Positions 24,139-34,787 of a stretch of 64,000 bases of DNA are shown piece by piece. This DNA comes from Strigamia acuminata. Its lineage: Eukaryota; Arthropoda; Chilopoda; Geophilomorpha; Linotaeniidae. The stretch lies in NCBI GenBank assembly GCA_949358305.1, contig OX442321.1, positions 3,187,605-3,251,604 of the forward strand, written 5' to 3'. The notes beneath the pieces are model-generated. The model did not search any database. It was not told where the DNA came from and worked only from the letters and a program-made list of their open reading frames with translations. The translations under genes and the position numbers were made by a program. How positions within the stretch are numbered: position 1 is the first letter of the stretch; every line of letters begins with the position of its first letter.

Positions 24139-24352
24139 CTTGTCGTGGTGAGCGGCCAGAACTGATTGGAGGCGAGCAGCCGTCGTGTCGTGAAGAGTGG
24201 CCAAGCATACGTGGTGGCGAGTTTCAGAGGCGCTGTGGCGATCTGCCGACATGTCGTGGCGAGCAGCCAAGGCGTCATGGTGAGCGACCAACGTATCGTA
24301 GCGAACATCGACACATCGCGGCGAGCAACCGATGCACTGTGGCAAATCTATG
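24139..24352. repeat. Copy-2-specific degenerate tandem repeat
   Basis: Units built on cgtggcgagcagcca recur about every 27 bases. Copy 1 lacks the block: acttccaac is followed directly by gcgctgtgacgtgg at about 15756-15775. The 85-codon open frame (PTCRGERP-like units) is a consequence of the repeat period; no splice context supports a gene. Confidence 0.6.
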
Positions 24353-25904
24353 ACGCGCTGTGACGTGGTATTGCTTAGTAATTATGCGGTCATTGGATGT
24401 GGATAACCTTTCTACCAACAGTAAGGGCCCAACAAAAATCTGATTATTGCTCCGATGGGCGGAATTGTTTAAATTGTAACCTAAATACGCTGCAATTGTT
24501 TAAAAAAAAAGTTCCTACAAATAATAATTGCAACTACCTAACTCGTTTCACGTGTAGTTGAAGCGGGTCTGGTGCCGCCATGTTGGTTTCAGTTGAGAGA
24601 GCACTTATAATCGGCCGAAATCAGCAGAAAATCTTGGTTTGAGGTGATTACTTGATTAGTTGCTTATTTGATGAAATGATTATTCTCGAGATTGGTTGAA
24701 TCCAGTCACATGACACATCAAGTAATTGACTAATCAAAATAATCGAAGTAATCAACTAATCGCTCATTTAATGAAACCCCTTATTATTCCAGATGCAAAC
24801 ATCTTTGCTGCCCACTTATGGTACATTATTGCAAGTGAGAAGATACCTCACACAATAAGTCATTCAATTCGCTGTGTTGATTTCGACCAGCGTTAGTCCT
24901 AACGATTGGAACAGGATTTCCATCACTTCTTCGAATTTCATTTCTTTAAAATTTCGAATTTTTTGTTCATTTCTTCAACAGTTGTAACTTCGAAACGTAA
25001 TTCGAATCTCCCTTTGCTGGAGTGTCATCTCTCCCATGATCACTTCTTCGAATGGCTCACTTCTTCGAATTTCATTTCTTCAAACGGTTCACTTTTCAGC
25101 CAGTCGTTTCTCGAATCGGTCATCTTAACGAAATTCAGTTTTATAACTGAACAGTTACGTCGCCATTTAATATGTTCTCATATTACTCATAAAGGTCACT
25201 GTTGGGTTAGGTTAGATTAGGTTTAATTAAGTTGAAAAACGGCGTTGCTAAAACGGGCGTCGCTAAAGTGAAGTATGTTCGTGACCGGAGCTGAAACAAT
25301 TGATGTTGCGTCTGGCCAATCAAATGATTTCAATGAAACCTTGAATCTGATCTCCTACCTAGTAGTTCCAGAATCCGAAAATGGCAGCCTGTTTCCATGT
25401 GGCAAAGTCTCGCAAACCAGACGTGAATCGATGAGAGTTGGAGCAGATCGTGAATAGTTGGCCGCAAGACCTTTCATAGCGTTGCGTCGCTTACTTCAAC
25501 TTGGAGTCTAAGCAGGAATTGGCGTCAACATCAAAAATTTTTGGACGCAAGCAGCTTGCGTTGCGTCAGTTTTCTTGCGTTGCGTCTGGTGTGAACACAA
25601 GTGTGAACCTACCTTTATACTCTGTCTGACCTTAAGAATAAAGAAAAATTCCCCCCCCCTTTTCGAGGCCTTTTCACTGGTATAGTGATATGAAAAAGTA
25701 GAGCAATACACCAGGTTTTAATAAAACCTCAGGTTTTAATTTTTTAATTCACCTAAAATAAAGTAAATAAACAATGGTATTTTTGTATTTTGGTATGGTA
25801 TTTTGTATTTTGATATGGTAATTTGGTACAGTATTTTGGTACTGTATTTTGGTACAGTATTTTGGTATTTTGGTATGGTATGGTATGGTACCATTAGAAC
25901 CAAA

Positions 25905-26075
25905 TGTTTTGGTACCATTGGTACCAAATATGTTTTGGTACCATTGGTACCAAATATGTTTTGGTACCATTGGTACCAAATATGTTTTGGTACCATTGGT
26001 ACCAAATATGTTTTGGTACCATTGGTACCAAATATGTTTTGGTACCATTGGTACCAAATATGTGTTGGCACAAAG
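25905..26075. repeat. 26-bp palindromic satellite (ggtaccattggtacc)
   Basis: About six tandem units of ggtaccattggtaccaaata plus tgtttt. Each unit holds the inverted ggtacc-att-ggtacc hairpin. Flanking 25790-25900 and 26130-26310 are looser ggtattttggta arrays in opposite orientation. Confidence 0.9.
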
Positions 26076-26344
26076 GCCTAATAATCCTAAAATAAAGTAA
26101 ATAAACAACAGTATTTTGGGATTGTGGTACCATTGGTACCATACCATACCAAAATACCGTACCAAAATACGGTACCAAAATACCCTACCAAAATACAGTA
26201 CCAAAATACCGCACCAAAATACATTACCAAAATACAGTACCAAAATACAGTATCAAAATACTGTACCAAAATACCATATCAAAATACAAAATATCATACC
26301 AAAATACAAAAATACCATTGTTTATTTACTTTATTTTAGGATTA

Positions 26345-27085
26345 TTAGGATTCAGAGGAAATCAGGGAAAATCAGAGGAAATCAGGGGAAATCAGGAGAA
26401 ATCAGGGAAAATCAGGGGAAATCAGGGAAAATCAAGAAAAATCAGAGAAAATCAGGGGAAATCAGGGGAAATCAGGGAAAATCAGGGAAAATCAGGGAAA
26501 ATCAGGGGAAATCAGGGAAAATCAGGGGAACTCAGAGAAAATCAGGGGAAATCAGGGAAAATCAGGGGAAATCAGGGAAAATCAGGAGAAATCAGGGAAA
26601 ATCTGGAAAAATCAGGGGAAATCAGGAAGTCAGGGAAAATCAGGGAAAATCAGGGGAAGTCAGGGAGAGTCAGGGAAAGTCAGGAAAAATCAGGAGAAAT
26701 CAGGAGAAGTCAGGGAAAATCAGGGAAAATCAGGAAAAGTCAGGGAAAATCAGGAAAAGTCAGAGAAAATCAGGGAAAATCAGAGAAAATCAAGGAAACT
26801 CAGGGAAAGTCAGGGGAAGTCAGGAAAAATCAGAAGAAATCAGGGAAAATCAGGAAAAATCAGGAAAAATCAGGAAAAATCAGGAAAAATCAGAGAAAAT
26901 CAGGGAAAATCAGGGAAAATCAGAGGAAATCAGGAGAAATCAGGGGAAATCAGGAGAAATCATGGAAAATCAGAAAAAATCAGGGAAAATCAGGGAAAAT
27001 CAGAGAAAATCAGGAAAAATCAGAGAAAATCAGGGAAAATCAGGGGAAATCAGTAAAAGTCAGGGGAAGTCAGGAGAAGTAAGGG
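26345..27085. repeat. 12-bp satellite (aatcaggggaaa / aatcagggaaaa)
   Basis: About 60 units of a 12-bp repeat aatcagg[ag][ga]aaa with substitutions. It ends at 27085 and is followed by four 21-22 bp units of accgaattgtatcagctttt type. Confidence 0.9.
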
Positions 27086-27305
27086 AAAATCAGGGGAGAG
27101 TTTTTGCCGAATTGTATCAGCTTTTTCCGAATTGTATCAGCTTTTACCGAATTGTATCAGTATTTACCGAATTGTATCAGTATTTACCGAATTTTATTTT
27201 TTTAAAACCTGGTGTATTGCTCTACTTTTTCGTATCACTACACCAGTGAAAAAACCTCGAAAAGGAGGGGATTTTTCTTTATTCTTAAGGTCAGACAGAG
27301 TATAG

Positions 27306-30212
27306 TCCTTAATCGTCTGAAATAACGATTTTAACATCATATCTCTGAGAAGTTGTCACGGGCATGCGGTAGACTCCTATTTTTATTTTTGATTTAACCC
27401 ATCTTTATTTTCTATTTTCTATTATTTTTACTTTATTTTATTTTGCTGATTCATCTTCCTAAATGTATGCGCAAATAAGTCTTTGCGCATTACATTATTT
27501 CCAACAATCAACTTATTCATTCCACCTCACCCATGATCACAGTTGATTAGGCCATGTGATCAAGGTGTCTTAATTCCATTCATCCTTAACAAAGTCACTT
27601 CTCATCCTACTTTCGACCGAGCCTCAACTCTTAGATTTTAGCTTGAGAGCGTCAGACCCCAACTTTATTATTTTCCCCGCCTTCACCAGAGCAACCACCA
27701 TATTGACCCTATTGCGCCTCTTAAAAGCCTATATTTTATATTCTCATGCCTGTTGACATTTTCAACCCCTCGTGTTATTATAGATACATGTGCATACCAC
27801 TTTTTTTACTCTAAACACCCACCGTAAGTACGATACTGTCGAATATAAATAATGTTGAATCACAGCAAACCACGATTTCTCTAATCACCCGATGTCTGTA
27901 TTTGACGGTGACCATATTAAGAAAAATCCACGAGCCTTTGCCCACTATCGCGCTTAGGGTTTCGGTTTATCGGCCCTTTTCCAATTCCCGGTTTGCGCTA
28001 ACTCCACCTTTCACACGATAAGATTGTATAATTAATTCCCCAACACCGAATTAATCATGACAAATTCAACTTGAAAAAATTCAAATAAGAGAATTAAGCT
28101 TGACCTAGCAAAGTGACTTTGCGATTGGCTATTGTGACCGCATGTTGTCAGAAGCCATCTTTTCATTCAGTTAGGTTTAGGTGATTCAAGAAGAAGTGAA
28201 TTCGTCTTTTGAGGATTTAATGTTGTTGAAATCAATTTTCCTTATCGGATTCTTAAGAAGAAATAACTGCAAAAATGCACATTCTTCCTGGTGCAACCAA
28301 GTTCACTTCTGTTTGATTTAACTCATAAATGCTTAACAGGGAAAACTGGTGATTTGGAAACCTTGAAAACAGATCTATCACAAACTAATCATTATTTGTG
28401 TTTTAATTTCAGATATGATTTCAAACCACATGATTGTTTTCCATGAAGCAGGTTGTTTGATTCACCTAAACACAATGCCTTACAAAAAAAGCCATTGTAC
28501 ACATCAATAATGACAAAATAAGCAGCAATGCCAACAAACTGACTCACTTCTATTCACAACTTGAAAAACTTTTAAAAAATGCATCAAAACAAAGACACAT
28601 CCTTGTTGCAGTCACTCTTCAGCTTTATTTTCTGTGTTTTTAGCTCTCAAAATGACAATTTTCAATTTCTAGTCCAGGAACATTAATTTCCTCTTTAATG
28701 AAAAGCTTATTATTTTCTTTTGAAATAAATTTCCCACTGAGCAGGGATTAACCTAAAAATCAAATGGATACCATTAAACCTGAGAATATGGAGAAAAAGA
28801 GTTGAATTTATTTTGTTTTATTTCTATTTTTATAGGTGATCAAGTTGATATGTGAATATTACAATAGATATAATGAATCATCAAGTAAGAAAGGTCATTT
28901 GTGTTGTTAACTGTTATTTTTTGCACAGTTGGGTTGGTTTGAATAAGGAAAGAAAAATGAAGAAATGGGTTGAGTGGGAGACGGAGGAAGTGTGGCTAGT
29001 GGTCAGCAGTTTAAGCTGAGTGTTTGGTTTGGATAAAAGAGACACAATCTGCTTGGTGGAACCCCAAAAAGTGTTGCTAAAGGAAAGAATGATTGTGATT
29101 TTTAACACGTGGAGTTGGGGGAAAATTTTGTTTTCATGTTTTTTTTTAAATTGTTTTTTAAGATTTTTGAAAAAATTGGAAGAAAATGGAAAAAATTCAA
29201 AAATTGAAAATTGAAGCGAAAATAAAATCAAGAAGATGAAAATAAGTTGAATAGATGCAAAATTGATTCAAAAAGATTTTTTTTAATTCGAAAAATGAGT
29301 AAATAAAAAAAAAAAATTTTTAATTTGAACCCAAAATGAATTTAAAATGATTCAAAATAAATTCAAAACAATCCAAAGCAAATTCAAAAAATCAAAAACA
29401 CAAATTCAAAAAACAAATTATAAAATTAAATTCAAAAAAATCAAAAAAAAGTCAAAATTAATTTCTAAAATTAAATTCAAAACAAATCCAAAACAAATTC
29501 AAAACAAATCCAAAATAAATTCAAAACAAATCCAAAATCAATTCAAAAAATTCCAAACCAAATTCAAAAAAAATTCCACCCCAACAATTTGTATTTTAAC
29601 CCTTTTTACATTTTCATCAAAACAAAATCAAAACAAAAATTCACCACTTTCAAAAACCATCAATTTCCATCCCTAAACACCCAACTCCAACCACGGCCAT
29701 GAGACATAATCCAAGATGTAGATAACAACACACCAACCATTCAAGGTTTAAACCTTCCACTTCACTCTTCACACTCAAACCACAAACAAAAAAACCAAAC
29801 AAAACTCCAACTCAAATTTCACTCTCATTCCCAACCCTAATTACATCTCTACAAGTGACAATTAACAGGATACGAGAGCCCACGGCCCACTAGTCACACT
29901 AACAACCACAAAGATGCAACCTGGGATGATAAATATTCAAAAAAACAAAAATAAAAATCCAAACCCAAAAAAAACCAAAATGGCCGCTCCAATCTAAAAA
30001 AATACTCAAAATTCCAACCAAATTCAAACACATTTTTATAAAAATCCCAACATTTTGTCACAAAACAACATCGTTTATCATTTGAAACGAGTGAGATTAC
30101 CTTGCGCCTTCAAAGTGGGCGTCCACCTAGTTTTACCTGTCACTAACTCGCCCCCCCAACGCTGGACGTTAAAAATCGAATTTTTCTCACTCGGGGCTCA
30201 CGTAACCCGGAT
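27306..30212. other. No convincing gene; AT-rich
   Basis: No exon supported. Positions 29290-29580 are a degenerate aattcaaaacaaatccaaaa repeat. The frames on either strand here are composition artefacts. The GC content rises only near 30100. Confidence 0.5.
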
Positions 30213-30392
30213 TTATGAAAGAAAACTTTCACTCGTGGATGTCGGTGGATCCACGGTCCCTACAATTAGTGAAACTGACTTACCTGGTTTATTGCAGGTG
30301 CTGAAATCCTGCAGGTGGTTGCGGTCTTTCAAGCGAGCTGATAACGCGTGCATTAACTGCACGCCGAGAAGCGCCCCGGCTTGCAGCGACAT
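30213..30392 (-). CDS. Candidate small ORF or first exon, unknown
   Basis: In a GC/CpG-rich patch the minus strand has ATG at 30392 opening MSLQAGALLGVQLMHALSAR, 59 codons to TAA at 30213. A strong donor (CCAG|GTAAGT) sits at 30284, so the coding part may be only 30284-30392, spliced to an unidentified exon further down. Reading through or splicing to the nearby tag|gg acceptor keeps the same frame, but that intron would be 24 bases, too short to be likely. No known family recognised. The opposite strand also has a 123-codon frame (30055-30426), so the coding strand is not certain. Confidence 0.3.
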   Translation of the reverse strand: MSLQAGALLGVQLMHALSARLKDRNHLQDFSTCNKPGKSVSLIVGTVDPPTSTSESFLS

Positions 30393-31371
30393 CTCGCGAG
30401 CAATCGCCGAACCACAAGCGCCGTAACAAACCGAACGAATTCAAATTTTCAAATTTTTAATCGTTTGGATTTAATTTGATTTCTACATTTTCACCATTTA
30501 ATTTGTTAAAAATAAAATCTTTTATGAATAAAGAATAAACTCGGTGTTTGTATTTGATTTTATACGCGCGCCGCCATTTTGGTCTCGTTTATATTTCGTT
30601 CGCAAATAAACACAATAATGAGAAAATGCAAACGTTGAAAAATCAAATTCTTCACGGTAATTAAAACGATATCAGTTGGCGATCGACTTTCAAACACCAC
30701 CCGGAGTCCTTGACACTCCAAAATGCAAATTGATCGGGGTCAGTTTCGTCGAAATGCACGTGCACAATTGATAAATATTCATAATTGCACAAGAAAAATA
30801 CCTGTGGGCTGTTTGTTTGCAGCTGAAAAACTCCCCCTCACTCTTCCTTTCCTTCAAGGTTATTACCCTGTGTGGCGATGACCGAAAGTAAGAGTAAAAA
30901 CTTATCCTTCGCCGCGACAAAAATTCGTTTCCACCCCAAAAAACCCTCAAAAAACCCCAAAAAACCCAAAATAACCCCAAAAACCTCAAAAAACCCTCCA
31001 AAACCTTCCAAAAAACCCCCAAACAACCCCAAACCCCAAAAAACCAAAACGAAAACCACGAAAATAAAAACCCAACCGAAATTTTCCTCATTTCTTTAAC
31101 AGCCTTTCAAGTAACCAACACAAGGTAAGAAGACACCATATGAGGAGATCGAGTTTTTCTGACTCACAACCACCAACTGTCTTGTGTCACAACCTTCCAA
31201 AAAAGTCTTCCCAGCTTCCATTGGCTGCTCACAACACTCAAATCCCATCACACCAGTCTCCACCAACCTTCCCCACACACACACCAATTTTTACTCACTC
31301 AACATCCGCTCTAGAACCATTCCAGAGGTCACCAGTTGCTCTAGTCACCTGCCAAAACCAGCTTAAACAAC
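30393..31371. other. Upstream region of the SMB gene
   Basis: It contains CpG-rich leader-like sequence near 30560-30690, where gccattttgg suggests a YY1-like site, and a C/A-rich aaaccccaaaaaaccc repeat at 30940-31060. Positions 31100-31370 are probably 5' UTR of the gene that follows. Confidence 0.4.
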
Positions 31372-33473
31372 ATGCAGATTGAGGTAAGAACTATTAATTA
31401 CATTCCCACTGAAAAAAACAGCCCCAGACAACCTCATTCCATCTCCTACATCACAGCTGGAGCATCCAAACCATTTCATTCCTCTCGAAAACCCCGTTAA
31501 ACAAACTATTCCGCTTCTATACATTCCAGGTTTTCTCAACCACCATGCTGTTGTTCCTCATTCTCCTCGCGTCGCCTTTCCGCGCCGCCCCGGACGTCAT
31601 AATGGGCGAGTCCTTTTCCTCCGCGAGGGCCGTGGGCCGGGACATTCTCATTCCGAAATGCCCGGCCCATTTCTGTCGACAAACCGACTCCAAGGACCAA
31701 CTCTGCGGCTGCGACGACGCGTGCTACAAACGCAAGGACTGTTGTCTGGACGCTCTTCCGGACCCCCTGGTGGCCACTCTCCTGGACACCGACCTCACCG
31801 TGTGCGTGACCACCCCCCGCGGTCGCGGGCCCTATTTACTGACCGGTCGCTGCCCGAAGTCCTGGACCAACGACGCCGTCCGCACCGGCTGCGAAGGCCC
31901 CGTGGACGCGGCGTCGGACCCCAACAGACGCTTGATGGTGACCAGCACGTTGACCAACGTCACTTACAAGAACATCTATTGCGGTCAGTGCAACGAGGGG
32001 GGCATCAAGCCCGGTCACTTCCACCTGCGGTTCCGCTGCGAGGGTAAGAACGTGTCCAGCGTTCCTGAGGCGTTGTCCGACGACCTCTGCGACGCGCATG
32101 TTAACGAGAACAACGTGAGTTTCTGCGAGAAGATGGATAAGACGGTGACCCAGTGTCCGGGTTCGTGGAGCCACGAGAACGCCACGTACCGGCGCGAGAT
32201 AGAGTGGCGTTGCGAGTCGTACTTTGCTCCGTTGACCCTTGCCGACAAACGCTACAAGAACATCTTCTGCGCCATCTGCGACAACGCGACGATCGACACG
32301 GAAGACGTGGTCTGTCGGAACAGCTACTACCCGATCGAACAGGAGTTCATCCTGCAGCTGGACGGCGAATTCGGCGCCGGAACGCTCATTCCGGGCACCA
32401 GCGGAAAGCTCTGCAGCCCCGGCGAGGTCTACGATCCGTTCCGGAAGTCCTGCCGCCGCGTAACGTGCGAAAAGGCCGAGAACTGCAACTCAACGTCGAC
32501 ACCCTCCTGGGCCCAAGTGCCCATCATGCACAGCGCATCCCCTTGCAACATGTCCTTCGTCAACTCTTCGCGCTTCGCGGCCGGTCCTGACAACACCGTG
32601 ACGATAGATGACGTCACCTACAAAGATGGCGAATACGAGCGCGTGAAACTGCAAAACGAAACCACCAACTCCGTGCTTCTCTGCGCACGCTCGTCGCCCA
32701 ACGGCATCCCGCTGTTCCCGCAGCATTTCTGCCATAGACGTCAGTTGCTCGGGTACGGCAGTTGCGGCTGCGAAGCCGACTGCGTTCAGAGCCGATCGTG
32801 CTGCCTGGACGCTTTCGACGACTCCACGGTGGACGCTTTCCGGGCCCAAGCGTCGTGGGTTTGCCTCAACGACAGCCGGGGCCTTGCCGCCGTAGCCCGG
32901 TGTCCCAAGACTTTTGCGGACGACGCCATCCGGAAACAGTGCGAGACCGTTCCGGCTCTGCTCGAAGATCCCTTGCTGCAAGTACCGGCGTTTTCGGGCC
33001 AGCACGGCGCGCTCTACCGGAACGTCTTCTGCGCCGTCTGCAACGGCGTGACCAACGTGACGTTCCACCAGTTGCACTTTTTGTGCGCGGAGCACTCGAA
33101 GCTGCGCAACGGTTGGCAAGCGGCCGAAGAGTTGGTCAAGAGACCCGGACTTTGTTCGTTGGAGATGGAGCTGAAGGATGTTGGTTTGCCTGTGCAGCAG
33201 TGCATCCGGGATGAGAATTGTCGGCAATGTCCGGTTAGTTGGGCGGCGAGTGGGAGCGCTCAGGAGGCTGCGCTTGAGTGGAGGTGTCGACACTTTTACG
33301 CGCCGGTTGCCATCAACGGAGTCTGCTATAGGAATGATTTCTGTGCGTTGTGCAACGGGATAGTGCCGGTGGATTCGAAGAATCAGAGAACTTATTCGGA
33401 TAGTTTGTTGGCTTTGAACGAAAAGCCGGCGAAGGATACCAAGACGGTGTTTACCACTTTTACGGTCGGTTAG
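31372..33473 (+). CDS. Secreted protein with two somatomedin-B-like domains
   Basis: The main exon 31530-33473 holds a 642-codon frame from ATG 31545. A small upstream exon ending at 31383 (ATG at 31372, MQIE, donor gag|gtaaga) splices in frame to the tccag acceptor at 31529, giving a nine-residue longer start. The signal peptide is MLLFLILLASPFRA. SMB-like domain 1 (residues 39-67) shows CGCDDACYKRKDCC; domain 2 (about 390-420) shows CGCEADCVQSRSCC. After each SMB come a CPK[ST]-[WF] segment, YxN[IV][FY]C[GA][QV]CN, then CP[GV]SW, WRCxxFAP and NxFCA[IL]C. The chain is therefore a twofold repeat. This layout resembles ectodomains of SMB-containing adhesion-type receptors, but no membrane segment follows. 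N-glycosylation sequons are many. The exon is strikingly GC-rich. A cryptic donor (acg|gtcggt) near the stop leaves open further exons. Confidence 0.85.
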
Positions 33474-34787
33474 GTTCCGGATGATTAATAGGCTGCCGAT
33501 TAAACGCATATACTTCACTTTAGCGACACCTGTTGCCGTTTTCAACCTAATTTGACCTAACCTAACCTCACCTAAACTAATCTAACCTGGGTGGGGCCCT
33601 AAGTAACTGTTATTTTGCTTGTTACGTAAGTCTGGCTCTGGTAGTGCTGGCCCAGCGGGATACCAGGAATTTCCCAGATTTACCGATATAAATTTGTTCC
33701 CGTGGCCCGTCCAGATTTCCCGGTACTAAATTTGTTCCCAGTCCAGCCGTGTTTCTGGGTGTAGGTAGAGACCTCCAAACTTGTCCGGACCGCAGAGATG
33801 TATAAATGACACCTGTTTAATTGTGGGGGTTTAAACTTTAATGGGATGGGATGGGGATTTATTTTGGGTTTAGTTTTTAATGTATAAAATGTTGATTATC
33901 ATTTAAATTATTGTAAAAACGCTTCAATTGATGGCTGGGTTGAAAAATTAAGGAATTAATGAAAATTGTTAGTTTTATTAGTGTTTTTATATTTTTTAAA
34001 GAAAAAAAAGGGAAAAAAAAGTGTTTTTATGCAAATTTTGTACGTGTAAAATAAAATAATTGGTTATTCTTTTAAAGAATTGCATTACACTGCATCGCAC
34101 ACCTTAGCCAAATCCGTCGCTAGATGTCACCAGTGACTGCTGCTGGCGCTGAGGACATTAAAGGTGAGGCTTGTAAGATGAAGCGCTCCTGCTGGACGAA
34201 GGTTTACGGTTACTGTTGGAAACTCTAATCAAATTGCTCCAATTGTACATTTTACTCAAATTACCAATTCAATACCATGTGATTAAACTGTGGAAGCCCC
34301 GTCACTCAAACTGAATAGCCGACAACGGGATAAGAAAACAAATCGTTACATATTGTAATTAATTCAAACAAAATAAAAACTAAACCAACGTTTTAGGACT
34401 AATTCGACGATGCTCTACAACTTTACAATTGAAAATTTCATCCTATCTCCAACACCGCAAAAGTTAGCAAACAAATGACCTTGAAGACGACCCCCAAGGT
34501 CAAATTTGACTTCACCATCCACTTGCCCACACCCAACTTCCTATCCACTCCCATCAACAAATTCGAGTTATCTCAACGAATTACAACGAAATTTGACCCC
34601 CAAAAAACATCCAAAATAATTTCGCCGACAACGAAAAATCTAATTAATTAAATTATTATTAATTAAATTCCCCCCCAAAAAAATTAAAACACAAACAAAC
34701 AAAATAAAATAATGATTTAATTGTATAAATACACTTGAAATTTATATAAATAATTAAAAAATAAAAAAATCTAAAAAAAATAAAATT
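33474..34787. other. Intergenic with dispersed repeat
   Basis: Positions 33505-33590 are an inverted copy of the aaaacggcgttgctaaaac dispersed repeat found near 16770, 19855 and 25225, including a cctaacctaacc run. Positions 34430-34560 have gaccttgaag / caaggtcaaatttgac pieces shared with 52000-52080. No gene. Confidence 0.5.

Larger units (their letters stand above)
25616..27305. mobile_element. Fold-back element with satellite interior
   Basis: About 125-bp arms: 25616-25740 (tatactctgtctgaccttaa onward) and its complement 27185-27305 (ending gtcagacagagtata). Nested inside are a second inverted repeat (ctaaaataaagtaaataaac), a perfect ggtaccattggtaccaaata array and an aggaaaatc array. 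The long open frames (up to 377 codons, GKSGKIREN-type) come from repeat periods divisible by three and are not genes. Confidence 0.75.

Noticed and set aside
26116-27249. 377-codon plus-strand ORF with GKSGKIREN repeats
   Set aside because: It is the translation of a 12-bp satellite plus flanking palindromic repeats; period divisible by three explains the open frame.
30055-30426. 123-codon plus-strand ORF
   Set aside because: No signal, domain or splice support; the minus strand has a better start and donor in the same patch, itself only weakly supported.
32490-33545. 351-codon minus-strand ORF
   Set aside because: Antisense shadow of the GC-rich SMB exon, whose plus-strand frame has signal peptide and ordered Cys motifs.
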